This document shows, one piece after another, positions 43,839 through 53,572 of a stretch of 64,000 nt of DNA; the first letter of the stretch is position 1, and the number at the start of each line of letters is the position of its first letter. The notes beneath the pieces were generated by a model that saw nothing but the letters and a program-made list of their open reading frames with translations, did no database searches and had not been told where the DNA came from. This stretch comes from Rhizobium sp. 007 (lineage in GTDB: Bacteria; Pseudomonadota; Alphaproteobacteria; Rhizobiales; Rhizobiaceae). The stretch lies in NCBI RefSeq assembly GCF_015353075.1, contig NZ_CP064189.1:124001-188000 (forward strand). The letters run 5' to 3'. A program made the position numbers and the translations under genes.

Positions 43839-44750
43839 GTGATGTCCGCCTCTCACACTTTTGAGCGACACCGGCGGCTGGTCGGTGTTGTCTTTGTCGC
43901 GCCCGCTTTATTCGTACTCACTGCGGTTCTCGCATTCCCGATCCTTGAATCATTCAGACTTGCCTTTCAGCGGGTCCGTCTGGCGGGAGGGCTTCTTGAG
44001 CGATCCTGGGTTGGCTTCGACAATTACGCGTTGTTATTCAGCGATAGTACGTTCATAAAAGCGCTCGGTAACACAGCATACTTCACCGTTGTCGAAGTGG
44101 TGTGCGTTGCAATCATTTCCCTTGGTATCGCGCTTCTCCTGCAACATCCCCTGGCGCGTCACGGCATATTTCGCATTCTGTTGATCGTTCCCTGGGCGAT
44201 TGCGCCTGTCGCCAACGCCGTGTTGTGGAAGTGGATTCTCAACTCCAACTACGGCATTCTCAATAGTCTACTGACCGGCCTGGGCCTTATTCAGCACAAC
44301 CAGGTTTGGCTCGGAACGCCGCGGTCAGCGCTGAATTTCCTTCTCCTTGTCGATATCTGGAAGTCAGTCCCATTCATTGCGCTGCTGCTCTTGGCCGGTC
44401 TCCAAAGAGTGCCGCAAACGCTCTATCGGGCTGCGTACATGGATGGCGCAAGCCGCATGCAAACGTTTCTCGCGGTCACCTTGCCCTCGATGAAATCCGC
44501 AATCGCAATCGCGGTCATCCTGCAGACCATCTGGGCGCTGCGCGTGTTCGATATCGTCTTTGTTCTGACCCGCGGTGGCCCGGCAGATGGAACGGTATCC
44601 ATGAACTTTCTTGCCTATCGGACGACCTTCAACTTCCTCCAATTCGGAAGCGGAGCTGCGATTGCCAATCTGATTTTTGTCACGACGTTCGCGCTTGCCG
44701 TCGTCTACATCGCAGTCATTTCGCCTAAGAGCATGGAGGCTGGCCGATGA
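43839..44750 (+). CDS. ABC transporter permease, MalF/UgpA type
   Basis: 303 aa with about six transmembrane segments (first at VGVVFVAPALFVLTAVLAFP). The conserved EAA loop is YRAAYMDGASRMQTFLAVTLP. The inner-membrane channel subunit pairs with the next gene. It lies 6 bp after the binding-protein gene and overlaps the next gene by 4 bp (ATGA). An ATG at 43842 could also be used. Confidence 0.93.
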   Translation: MMSASHTFERHRRLVGVVFVAPALFVLTAVLAFPILESFRLAFQRVRLAGGLLERSWVGFDNYALLFSDSTFIKALGNTAYFTVVEVVCVAIISLGIALLLQHPLARHGIFRILLIVPWAIAPVANAVLWKWILNSNYGILNSLLTGLGLIQHNQVWLGTPRSALNFLLLVDIWKSVPFIALLLLAGLQRVPQTLYRAAYMDGASRMQTFLAVTLPSMKSAIAIAVILQTIWALRVFDIVFVLTRGGPADGTVSMNFLAYRTTFNFLQFGSGAAIANLIFVTTFALAVVYIAVISPKSMEAGR

Positions 44751-45595
44751 GCTTCCAACATCATCGAAACGGTGGATGGCTTTTTCAAAGCTTCATCGGC
44801 CTGTGCCTTGCGTTGTTCGTCGTCTGGTCGACGGCGCCCATTGTTTGGCTCTTCCTTTCCAGTGTCATCAAGCAAGACGCGCTCATTGCGCAGCCGTTGA
44901 ATTTGTCACTTTCGGATCTAACCAAAGAGAATTATGTGACGGTCTCAAAATCCGCGGCATCGCTGGCATCCGGCATCCTGAATTCATTCGTAGTTTCCGC
45001 GTTTTCGACGTCGATAGCCCTGACGCTCGGTGCACCGGCAGCGTATGCTCTGGCACGCCTTTCCCTGCCACGCGCCAATGCAATCGCCTTTTTGGTGCTG
45101 GCGACACAAATGTTGCCCGGGATCGCCATTGCCATTCCGTTGTTCTTGCTGATCAGCAAATTGGGCCTGATCGACAACGTTCTGGCTTTGGGTGTTGTAT
45201 ATCTCTCTTTCAACCTTCCGATCGTTATCTGGATTCTTCGCGGGTTTTTCCAGGCGATACCCCCAAGCATAGAGCGAGCTGCCGCAATCGACGGAGCGAA
45301 TGCGGTTCAGACTTTCTGGTACATCGTCCTGCCGATTTCGGTTCCTCCACTTACTGCCGCCGCCGTATTCGCATTCGTCGAGGCCTGGAATGAATTCTTC
45401 TTCGCTCTCATTCTGACGCGCCAGAACGCGCAGACAGTGCCGCTCGTGATCGCCAATTTCGCCGGGCAATACCAGACCGTCTTCGGCCAGATGATGGCTG
45501 CGGCAGCTCTCAGCATCTTGCCAGTCATGCTGCTGGCGATCGTGTTCCGTAACAGGATCATCCGTGGCTTCGCAGACGGCATGACAAAAGGGTAG
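44747..45595 (+). CDS. ABC transporter permease, MalG/UgpE type
   Basis: 282 aa, six predicted transmembrane segments. The EAA loop ERAAAIDGANAVQTFWYIVLP and a C-terminal IVFRNRIIRGFADGMTKG are typical of MalG/UgpE permeases. It forms the heterodimeric membrane channel with the preceding subunit. The ATPase gene follows 7 bp later. Confidence 0.93.
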   Translation: MSFQHHRNGGWLFQSFIGLCLALFVVWSTAPIVWLFLSSVIKQDALIAQPLNLSLSDLTKENYVTVSKSAASLASGILNSFVVSAFSTSIALTLGAPAAYALARLSLPRANAIAFLVLATQMLPGIAIAIPLFLLISKLGLIDNVLALGVVYLSFNLPIVIWILRGFFQAIPPSIERAAAIDGANAVQTFWYIVLPISVPPLTAAAVFAFVEAWNEFFFALILTRQNAQTVPLVIANFAGQYQTVFGQMMAAAALSILPVMLLAIVFRNRIIRGFADGMTKG

Positions 45596-45602
45596 GTGTT
45601 CC

Positions 45603-46664
45603 ATGTCTCACATCATTCTCAAAGACGTCTGCAAGTCGTTCGGCGCGGTCCAGGTCTGCAAGAGCATAAACCTGTCGATCGATAAAGGTGAGTTTATTAC
45701 CCTCCTTGGGTCTTCAGGCTGCGGAAAGACGACAACTCTTAACATGGTTGCCGGCCTGGAGGATTGCTCTTCGGGCGATATACTTCTGGACGGGAAGAGG
45801 ATCAACGAGCTCTCGCCTGTCCAGCGCGACGCTGCCATGGTGTTCCAGAACTATGCGCTTTATCCGCACATGACCGTCTCCCAAAATATCGGCTTTACGC
45901 TCAAGATGCGCGGGTTAGACCGTCCTGAAATTGCAAAGCGCGTCGCGGTCGTCGCCGAAGCTTTGGAATTGGGACACGTCTTGCAGCGGTTGCCCGGGCA
46001 ACTGTCCGGCGGGCAGCAGCAGCGCGTGGCAATCGGCCGCGCGATCGTGCGCGAACCGCGGCTCTTTCTCTTCGACGAGCCTTTTTCGAATCTGGATGCA
46101 TCGCTGCGCGTCAAAACGCGGGCAGAGATAAAACAACTACATGAGCGACTGGGGGTTACCTCGATCTTCGTGACCCACGATCAGGAAGAGGCACTTTCAA
46201 TCTCCGACCGGATCGCCGTCATGTACCAAGGACGGGTCGAGCAGTTCGGGTCGCCAGACGAAATTTATCTTCAACCTCGAACGCGGTATGTCGCCACGTT
46301 CATTGGCAATCCGCAAATCGAACTGTTGCCGGCCAAGCTGCGCGTGTCGGACCATACCTCGATTCTGGAAATCAATGGCGTCGAACTGCGACTAAAACGA
46401 CCTGACCTTCCGAAAGGCACGCGAAGTGTGGAGGTCGGCCTGCGGCCGGAGCACGTCAAACTGGGTGACTTCGAACGGAAAGCGGAAGTTCTCTTCGTTC
46501 AACCTGTGGGTCCCTCTACGCATGTGGCGCTACGGTGGGCCGGGGGGCGGCTTACCGCTTCCGTTCCCGGGTTCATCCGCTTGAACCCCGGCAGCCAGAT
46601 CGGCTTCGACATAGATCCTTCTCACCTTTTTCTGTTCGACCAGAAGACTGGTCTGCGTGTGTAA
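45603..46664 (+). CDS. ABC transporter ATPase, UgpC/MalK type
   Basis: 353 aa. Walker A GSSGCGKTTT, signature LSGGQQQRVAIGRA, Walker B LFLFDEPFSNLD and the switch His in FVTHDQEEA. The C-terminal third is an OB-fold (TOBE-type) domain (VGLRPEHVKL) that often binds regulatory partners. It energises the importer from the cytoplasmic side. The aminotransferase gene follows after 23 bp. Confidence 0.94.
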   Translation: MSHIILKDVCKSFGAVQVCKSINLSIDKGEFITLLGSSGCGKTTTLNMVAGLEDCSSGDILLDGKRINELSPVQRDAAMVFQNYALYPHMTVSQNIGFTLKMRGLDRPEIAKRVAVVAEALELGHVLQRLPGQLSGGQQQRVAIGRAIVREPRLFLFDEPFSNLDASLRVKTRAEIKQLHERLGVTSIFVTHDQEEALSISDRIAVMYQGRVEQFGSPDEIYLQPRTRYVATFIGNPQIELLPAKLRVSDHTSILEINGVELRLKRPDLPKGTRSVEVGLRPEHVKLGDFERKAEVLFVQPVGPSTHVALRWAGGRLTASVPGFIRLNPGSQIGFDIDPSHLFLFDQKTGLRV

Positions 46665-46687
46665 CACTGTCCAAACGAGGCATACCA

Positions 46688-48061
46688 ATGACGACTATAT
46701 CGAACTCAATCGCGCAGCGAGACGTTCAGTTCCAGCTGCATTCCCAGACGAACCCCATGCGTTTTGAGGAACAAGGGCCGCTGATTGTGACGAGAGGCGA
46801 GGGTGTCCGCGTGTATGACAACACGGGCAAAGCCTATATCGAAGGAATGGCGGGGCTCTGGTGCGCGACGCTCGGTTTCTCAAATGAGCGTCTGATCGCG
46901 GCCGCAAAGGCCCAGTACGACGAACTGCCTTACTATCATACATTCTTTCAGCGTACCGGGGAGGGCGCCACCAACCTCTCGGAGAAACTTGTAGACCTGT
47001 GCGGAATGAAAGGGGGGAAAAGCTACTTCACCACGTCAGGCTCCGAGGCAAACGAGACGATGGTGAAACTCGCCTGGATCTATCACACGGTGCATGGCAA
47101 GCCGCGCAAGCGGAAGGTAATCGCCCGCGACCGCGCATTTCATGGTTCGACCATTGCGGCCGCCTCCATGTGCGGACTGAATTTCATGCATCGGGAATTT
47201 GGCCTCCCATTCCCCGGGTTCGTGCATACCTGCGCACCGTACAGCTATCGTGGAATGCAGGAAGGGGAGGATGAAGCTGCGTATGTGGAACGGCTTGCGC
47301 ATGAGCTTGAAGACCTGATCGTCCGCGAAGGCCCCGAGACCATTGCGGCCTTCATAGCCGAACCTGTCTACGCCGGCGGTGGTATTATCGTCCCGCCAGC
47401 AGGTTATTTTCAGCGCATTCAGCAGGTTTTGAACAAGTACGACATTTTGTGCCTGGATGACGAGATCGTTTGCGGTTTTGGGCGCACAGGCAAGTGGTTC
47501 GGCAAGGATCTTGTTGGCATGCAGCCCGACATGATGGCATTGGCAAAAGGTCTTTCGTCCTCGTATTTCCCGATCGCTGCAGTCGTTCTCGCTCCCAAAA
47601 TCTATGACGCCGTATCCGAATTCAACAAACAAGGCGGGGCGTTCGGTCATGGCTTCACCAATTCGGGCCATCCCGTGGGGGTTGCCGTCGCCCTGGAAGC
47701 CATCAAGATTTATGAAGAACTGAATATTCCGGACCAGGTCCAGAAGATTGGCCGCCGGCTGCGCAACCGCTTCGAAGAGACAGCGGCAAGATCTCCCGTC
47801 ATCGGGGAAGTTCGGGGTGCGGGTCTTATGTTGGGAATCGAAATCGTTAAGGACAAGCACACCAAGGAACCGTTTGACGCTGATCAGCAGGTCGGAGCGA
47901 CATTTGACCGGATTGCTTACCGCAACGGGCTTATCGCACGGTGCATGGGTGACGTCCTGGGCTTCGCACCGCCGCTTATTCTGTCTGAGGATGAGGCGGA
48001 TGAGCTGGCGGACCTGTTCGACAAGAGTATAGCTGAGCTCGAACAGACGCTACACCCCTAG
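46688..48061 (+). CDS. Class III PLP-dependent aminotransferase (omega-amino acid type)
   Basis: 457 aa from ATG 46688 (MTTISNSIAQRDVQ), with ACGAGG upstream; the same frame is open further back inside the ATPase gene. Class III signatures are YIEGMAGLWCATLGF, TTSGSEANE, FIAEPVYAGGG, CLDDEIVCGFGRTG and the PLP lysine in ALAKGLSSSY. Family members move amino groups from omega-amino acids, amines or amino sugars to pyruvate or 2-oxoglutarate. In this operon it suggests that the imported substrate contains an amine. Confidence 0.93.
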   Translation: MTTISNSIAQRDVQFQLHSQTNPMRFEEQGPLIVTRGEGVRVYDNTGKAYIEGMAGLWCATLGFSNERLIAAAKAQYDELPYYHTFFQRTGEGATNLSEKLVDLCGMKGGKSYFTTSGSEANETMVKLAWIYHTVHGKPRKRKVIARDRAFHGSTIAAASMCGLNFMHREFGLPFPGFVHTCAPYSYRGMQEGEDEAAYVERLAHELEDLIVREGPETIAAFIAEPVYAGGGIIVPPAGYFQRIQQVLNKYDILCLDDEIVCGFGRTGKWFGKDLVGMQPDMMALAKGLSSSYFPIAAVVLAPKIYDAVSEFNKQGGAFGHGFTNSGHPVGVAVALEAIKIYEELNIPDQVQKIGRRLRNRFEETAARSPVIGEVRGAGLMLGIEIVKDKHTKEPFDADQQVGATFDRIAYRNGLIARCMGDVLGFAPPLILSEDEADELADLFDKSIAELEQTLHP

Positions 48062-48257
48062 ACCAGGTCGCGCTGGCCCTGCCGTTTGTCGAGGATACTT
48101 GCTCGGAGCGTGCTTCTTGTTGGGTCCCTCAGAAGACGACTGCAGTTATGAAAAAGGCGGTTGTTGGAACCTGGCCCGAACGCCGCCTTGGACCTTGGTT
48201 AGAACCATGCGGAGGTATCCGGGCTGGATACTTGAACTCCTTATCATATCGCCACCG

Positions 48258-49781
48258 ATGACGCGCCTTGACGACCCTCGGTTGGCCTTTGGGAGATCAG
48301 AGTTGAACAACTTTAATATCGTGTGGATTTGCAGTGATCAACAGCGCTGGGACACGTTGCAGTGCCTGGGGTTCAAAGGCACGCAAACGCCCAATATCAA
48401 CAGGTTGGCGGCCAGAGGTACAGTCTTCGCTCGCGCCTATTGTCAAAGCCCGATCTGCACGCCGAGCCGGACGAGCTTCCTGACGGGAATGTATCCGATC
48501 GCCCATCAAGTGCATCAGAACGGTGCAGGTGTGTTTCCTTCCCACCTCACTTTGCTCCCGAAACTGATGGCGAGTGCGGGATACTATACAGGGCATATCG
48601 GCAAGCTGCATCTGTCCGCCACGCGTCAAATGATCGAAAAGCGTCCCGACGACGGATATGCTGAATTCTACTGGAGCCCTGAGCCATTTCCGGAGTGGTC
48701 GGGGAATCACGACTATCATGCGTGGTTGTGGTCAAAAGGCATCGATCCCGAGGCCTACTACAAACCGTACCTTGACCAACACTATGGCCCGGGACCGGCA
48801 GCAGAGTATCGGCAGGTTCGCTGGGCGGGCGATCGGGCCGAGCGTTTTATCCAGATGCATTCTGATCGCAATTGGTACCTGGCCATCAACATAGACGCGC
48901 CTCATCCGCCTCTCAATCCTCCGGAAGACTATTTAAGGCGTTTCGATCCTGCCGACATGCCAGACCCCGCCTTCAAGCCGATCGACCTCGAACACCAGAA
49001 GAAATTCGAGAATGTGGATCAGCAAGCGAAGTGTGCGATCGACCCCTGGCGCGCGGCCACGGACGTGGGTGAGTCCGACAATGATGAATTGGCAGGACCC
49101 ACGCACGAGGCTCCGCCGACCGCGTTCAATATATGGGAGATGAGAGCGGCCTACCATGCGGAAGTGGCGCAGGTCGATGATCTGGTCGGCCGGATACTCG
49201 ATATTCTGACGGAAACGGGGCAGCTCGATCGCACCATCATCGTCTTCATGAGCGACCATGGCGATATGATGGGCGACCACGGTCTGCTCTACAAAGGCTG
49301 CCGGTTTTATGAGGGCATCGTGCATGTTCCACTTGTGATTTCCGTGCCCGACAGCCCGGTACATGGGTCGGTTTCGAAGGCGCTTGTTGAGCTGGTTGAC
49401 ATTGCGCCGACGTTGCTGTCGCTGTCAGGGCTTGAGGTCCCCGAGGCTATGCAGGGGCTGTCGCTCGATCAAATTCTGCTGGGCAAATCCCCGCTTAACC
49501 ATCACAAGCCATACGTCGTCAGCGAGTATTACAATTCGCTGCGTTTCCGCGGAAGCCGGGGCTCCCGGGCATCGATGTACTTCGATGGCCGCCACAAACT
49601 GAACATGTATCATGATGTTGGGATAGGAGAGCTTTTCGATCATCAGGAGGATCCCAACGAGCATTATGACCTTTGGGATAGCCCCGATCATAGGGAGTTG
49701 AAAGCCGGTCTTGTGCAGAGCAGCTTTTCCGCGATGATGCTTCGCAGTGGATCCGGTCCGGAAAGGATCGAGGATTACTAG
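48258..49781 (+). CDS. Sulfatase (arylsulfatase/choline-sulfatase-like alkaline phosphatase superfamily)
   Basis: Metal-binding start NIVWICSDQQRWDTL and the formylglycine motif CTPSRTSFLTG, with Cys as the residue to be oxidised, mark a type I sulfatase. VFMSDHGDMMGDHG supplies the other metal ligands. No signal peptide is seen, so it is cytoplasmic, as in choline sulfatase BetC. The frame is open from 48099. ATG 48258 is used here, but TTG 48303, preceded by GGGAG and starting NNFNIVW, is equally likely. It is the last gene of the catabolic set and suggests a sulfate ester as substrate. A formylglycine-generating enzyme is not in the window. Confidence 0.9.
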   Translation: MTRLDDPRLAFGRSELNNFNIVWICSDQQRWDTLQCLGFKGTQTPNINRLAARGTVFARAYCQSPICTPSRTSFLTGMYPIAHQVHQNGAGVFPSHLTLLPKLMASAGYYTGHIGKLHLSATRQMIEKRPDDGYAEFYWSPEPFPEWSGNHDYHAWLWSKGIDPEAYYKPYLDQHYGPGPAAEYRQVRWAGDRAERFIQMHSDRNWYLAINIDAPHPPLNPPEDYLRRFDPADMPDPAFKPIDLEHQKKFENVDQQAKCAIDPWRAATDVGESDNDELAGPTHEAPPTAFNIWEMRAAYHAEVAQVDDLVGRILDILTETGQLDRTIIVFMSDHGDMMGDHGLLYKGCRFYEGIVHVPLVISVPDSPVHGSVSKALVELVDIAPTLLSLSGLEVPEAMQGLSLDQILLGKSPLNHHKPYVVSEYYNSLRFRGSRGSRASMYFDGRHKLNMYHDVGIGELFDHQEDPNEHYDLWDSPDHRELKAGLVQSSFSAMMLRSGSGPERIEDY

Positions 49782-49917
49782 ACAAGCCTTCGCTACAGCG
49801 TAATGGCCAGGACTATGTCGGTCCGTCAATGACGGTCCTTGCATATCGGGGGATCCTGCCGCAAAAAATGTTCGCGAAAATCTCGCGGCTATCGTTTGCG
49901 ACAGGATTGATACTGCG

Positions 49918-50187
49918 CTACGCGGCTCGCCGGTTCGTTGCGACGAACTTCTCATGCAAGGCCCATATGTGCCCGAAAGGATCGAAGAACGCTGCAATGC
50001 GACGGCCGTCCTCGGCAAGTTCAACCGTATTGCGAATGGCGGCTCCGGCAGTAAGAGCCCTCTCTAACACGGTCCCCGCATCGCGCACATCGAGGCGGAA
50101 AATCGTGCTCCCTGAACCTTTCTCCTTCAGAGAAAATGGACCGCCGCGGAATGGCTCGGCTTCACGGTGAGGATTCGAACCTGGCAA
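49918..50187 (-). pseudogene. Glyoxalase/VOC-fold protein, C-terminal fragment fused to IS remnant
   Basis: About 75 residues (IFRLDVRDAGTVLERALTAGA ... FFDPFGHIWALHEK) fit the C-terminal half of PhnB-like VOC proteins. The N-terminal half is replaced near 50165 by the truncated transposase sequence. Probably nonfunctional. Confidence 0.65.
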
Positions 50188-50640
50188 CAGAGATCCGGTG
50201 CAACTCGATCAGCTTCTCTCGCGCCAGCGTCGGACCGAAATCGACATAATGCTCGCGGATCAGATCCAGCGCTGCATTGCGAAACTCCTCGCTGTGGCGC
50301 CGGTTGCTCGGCTGCGATCGCTTCTTCGAAACGAGGCCGGCTGGACCATCCCGGTCATAGGCCTGCAGCACCCGATGGACCTGACTTCGACTGAGCCCGA
50401 GTAGTTCGGCAGCCTGGACAACGCTCAGGCGTAGGTCACGGATCTTCTGGATGACTTCGAGGCGATGCAATTCTTTCTGCGACATGGTGATCAAACAGGA
50501 CATGACGACTCCGACCGCTCATGGTCTCGACCAGGCTGAAGGTCGTCATCCTTGCTCCCAACGTTGGCTTTGACCAGTGCGTCGAGAGGCGAGACTGTCG
50601 CATCTCTAACTGGCCCAACTGTCGCATTACTAAATAGCCC
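50166..50640 (-). mobile_element. Remnant of an ISNCY-like element (transposase N-terminus plus one end)
   Basis: A minus-strand frame ending near 50166 encodes the first 100 or so residues of an ISNCY-type transposase (MSQKELHRLEVIQKI, then AAELLGLSRSQVHRVL and HYVDFGPTLAREKL). It is cut at the VOC fragment. Outside it, two copies of an AACTGTCGCAT-like motif (near 50595 and 50620) resemble the subterminal repeats of such elements. It is related to, but distinct from, the complete element at 50651. Confidence 0.7.
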
Positions 50641-50889
50641 TTACAAATAATGTGGCGGGGAAGTTGGAATGTCCGCTTCTGCGCAAAGTTAAAATGTCAC
50701 TTTGGGCGGCGTCTTCAGCCATTTAGAAATGCGACACTCGACATCTCCACTTGCGCTGAGGCAAGCCCCCGACCGGACCGGCTGGGCCGGGTTGCAAGGG
50801 AAGGGAGGGGGCGGGTGAGAGGCACCCCTTCGGGCTTTAGCTTTCTCAGTAGCAATTGTTCGGTCGCCGGTTGTACTATTGTCGGCAGT

Positions 50890-51650
50890 ATGTTGCAGGG
50901 CAGGGATCAGAGTGGCACGATGCTTCCGGAAATCAAGCTGGTGGGTGACGTCGATGTCGCCGCTCTCTCGCCACTTCTTCGCGGGATGATCCTTTCGGTT
51001 TCCTACGCCGGCAGTCAGGGCGGCATCGGGTTGACCGCGACTGGCGCCATGAACCGCAAGTTTGTGCATTGGGCCGCCACGCACTTCCAGTGGCCCGGCT
51101 TCACAGCCGAAGACCTCTACAGCATGAACAAGGTGCTCAACGAAAGCGACATGCCGCCGCTTTGGCCCGTGCGCGACATGCTTCATCACCTCAAACTTCT
51201 TCGCTGGAATAAGGACAACCTGCTGCCAACCAAACGTGGTCGGGACTTCTTGGCGAGACCGAGAGCCTTCTTCGATCTGATCGCCACGGATTATCTTATA
51301 TCCATCATGGGCAGACGCAGGAAGATGTGCGCAACCGGATACGTTGGTGGCACGTCTTTCTCAATCTTATCAATATGAAAGCAGATATGCCTTGTTCTCT
51401 CGAAGAGCTGGCGAACGAGCTATATCCGAGCGAAGCGTATCCAGCGCCAGCAGAGATGACGGTCGAAACCGTAATGGAACGATCGTCGCTCCGCTACGAC
51501 GTCATCCAGCCGCTGTGCTGGCTGGGATTGCTACACGAAGAGCGCGAAGGACTGACTATCTGGCAGGACGGTACCTACCGCAAGACACCCTTGTGGGAGG
51601 CCTGTCTGAAACTGGCGTCGGATAAGCAGGCCTCAATCAGCATGCATTGA
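50890..51650 (+). pseudogene. IS passenger gene, unknown protein, frameshifted
   Basis: From ATG 50890 (or 50920, MLPEIKLVGDVDV) the frame encodes about 130 residues, including GGIGLTATGAMNRKFVHWAA and MPPLWPVRDMLHHLKLLRW. The protein continues in frame +3 from about 51295 (HHGQTQEDVRNRIRWWHVF) to 51650. One indel near 51293-51300 separates the two parts. The sequence resembles C-terminal regions of plasmid pRiA4b Orf3-like/IS-passenger proteins as I remember them (low certainty). Function unknown. Confidence 0.5.
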
Positions 51651-51659
51651 CGACGACTT

Positions 51660-53039
51660 TTATTCGGCAGCCGGTTGCCTCAACAACGCGTTCTCTCGCC
51701 GCGCAACGACCTTTGGATCGCCCATGAAATCTTTCCTCCGGCCCGGGCCGCGAGCGCGTTTCACGTAGCCATTTTTGTCGCTGTTGCTCTTTACGGTCGG
51801 CTTGTCCTGCTGGTCCTGGCGCTCCTTGATATAGGACAGGACATCGCCAAGCCGCTTGTTCTCGGTGATCGCCGCATGCGTCACACGCTGGTCCTTGTCG
51901 AACACCGTGTAGGGCAGGGAATACCCTTTCCAGCGCACATCCAGGCGACCATCCGCATAGGCATAGGTCTCGACATAACGGCCAACCAGACCGCGCGTCA
52001 CCTCGGTCTCCTTCAGCATGATCCGCTTGCGTTCAAACGAAAACGTCAGCTGCGATCCGACATAACGCTGCTCGCGCTTGCACAGGATCTCCGTCAGTCG
52101 ATCCGGCGCCAGGTTCATCGGACGATGCAGGTCTTCAGACCGGGCAGGGACGATCGCAAACCGCGCATTGTAGTCCTCCATGAAGCCCGGCAAAAACGCA
52201 TTACCCGCTTCTATGTCATCGATCCCGGCCAGCCGTAGTTCCTTGACCAGCCGATCCTGCAACGTCCGGTTCATCCGCTCGACACGACCCTTGGCCTGGC
52301 TCGAATTTGCGCAGAGAATCTCGATGTTTAACTCGCAAAGCGCACGTCCGAACTGGGTCATGCCCTGGCCGCCCTTTGCGTCCTTCTTCGCCACCCGGAA
52401 CACCGAATGCTTGTCGGAATAAAAGGCAATTGGTGCACCGTGACACTTGAGGTATAGCGCCAGCGCATCGAAGTAGCTGAACGCGCTTTCCGAGCGGACA
52501 AAGCGCAACTGCATCAACCTGCCCGTCGCATCGTCGACGAACACCAGCAGCGAGCACGGATCGCCACGATCCTCGAACCAGCGATGCTCGCTGCCATCGA
52601 TCTGTACCAGTTCGCCATAGGCTTCGCGCCGCAAGCGCGGCTGATGAAACGTCCGCCGCTGCTTGCGTGATCGCCACAGGCCAGCATCCACCATCCAGCT
52701 GCGCAATGTCTCGCGCGACACACGCAATCCATCTCGGGCAGCAAGCTTCTCGGCCGCCAGCGTCGGACCGAAGTCCGCATACCGTTCGCGAACCAGCGTC
52801 ACGGCGTAATCCCGGACACCGTCACTGATCCGGTTGTTCGACGGCCGGCCGATCGCCTTGTGCCGGATTGATGCCGCACCATCAGCGCGGATCCGCTCCA
52901 GCAGACGACGCACCTGGCGCGTACTCAGATCAAGCACATGCGCCGCCGACACTATCGTCATCCGGCCGTCAACGACCTTCGACAAAACCTCGATCCGCTG
53001 CAGATCACGCTCGCTCATCGCAATCAGTCCCATCCGCAA
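51660..53039 (-). CDS. ISNCY-like transposase with integrase core
   Basis: 459 aa. The N-terminal helix-turn-helix is AAHVLDLSTRQVRRLLERI. The DDE integrase core has Asp in VQIDGSEHRW, Asp in FYSDKHSVF and Glu in QAKGRVERMNRTL. The C-terminal part is basic (GRKDFMGDPKVVARREN). A likely start is MSERDLQRIEVL, 7 codons into the frame, matching the related remnant at 50166 (MSQKELHRLEV). Complete with no lesion seen, so the element may still move. Confidence 0.88.
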   Translation of the reverse strand: MRMGLIAMSERDLQRIEVLSKVVDGRMTIVSAAHVLDLSTRQVRRLLERIRADGAASIRHKAIGRPSNNRISDGVRDYAVTLVRERYADFGPTLAAEKLAARDGLRVSRETLRSWMVDAGLWRSRKQRRTFHQPRLRREAYGELVQIDGSEHRWFEDRGDPCSLLVFVDDATGRLMQLRFVRSESAFSYFDALALYLKCHGAPIAFYSDKHSVFRVAKKDAKGGQGMTQFGRALCELNIEILCANSSQAKGRVERMNRTLQDRLVKELRLAGIDDIEAGNAFLPGFMEDYNARFAIVPARSEDLHRPMNLAPDRLTEILCKREQRYVGSQLTFSFERKRIMLKETEVTRGLVGRYVETYAYADGRLDVRWKGYSLPYTVFDKDQRVTHAAITENKRLGDVLSYIKERQDQQDKPTVKSNSDKNGYVKRARGPGRRKDFMGDPKVVARRENALLRQPAAE

Positions 53040-53116
53040 TCTCCCAGGTCATCAAAACGCGGGGAGTGTGACATTCCAACTTTGCAGAATCAGGACACTT
53101 TAACTTTGCGGCTACA

Positions 53117-53572
53117 AATAACTGTTGCATAATAGATATTATGGAACTAAATGATTGATATTAAAGGACAGTATATCATCACTGGTTAATTCCGGTACGA
53201 ATGGAAACGGCTCGGTTGCACCTCATCCTGGACACATGAACTCCCCAGCCTGACAGACTCATGCGACTGCTTGCAAAAAGGAGGGCTTGCCGCGACGGGC
53301 CTCGGCCGCCACGATGAGATGCTGGAGCATCTATGCGAACTCGAGGCTGAAGCCAGTCAGATGCCTTTCGTGCGGTAAGTTCGTGCGTTTTGCTCCACTA
53401 CCAACTTTGGGTTTTGGCAGCCAATGGCATTCGACCGGGGCCGCGTACGTATGTGTCGTGGGAGGGCTAGCGCCTGTGATTTTTGCGCCACGGTCGAGGC
53501 GGGGGTGGTCAAGCGCTAGGGGCAGGACCGTCAGCATCTGAGAAAATGACTATAGATTACTAGGAGGTCACC
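53117..53572. other. Intergenic region, no gene recognised
   Basis: 456 bp between the IS and the ccr pseudogene. The first 100 bp are AT-rich. Short frames further on (near 53287-53541) have no recognisable similarity. AGGAGG at 53562-53567 is the ribosome binding site of the following ccr pseudogene. No sigma-54-type promoter or terminator was found. Confidence 0.4.

Larger units (their letters stand above)
50651..53116 (-). mobile_element. ISNCY-like insertion sequence with passenger gene, 2466 bp
   Basis: Imperfect inverted ends of about 49 bp: the left end starts TGTGGCGGGGAAGTTGGAATG at 50651 and the right end, read on the minus strand from 53116, starts TGTAGCCGCAAAGTTAAAGTG. Each contains two AAGTT-type boxes followed by TGTC. 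AATAA is duplicated on both sides (50646-50650 and 53117-53121). It contains a transposase on the minus strand and an unrelated, frameshifted gene on the plus strand. It is inserted at the edge of another IS remnant. Confidence 0.85.
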
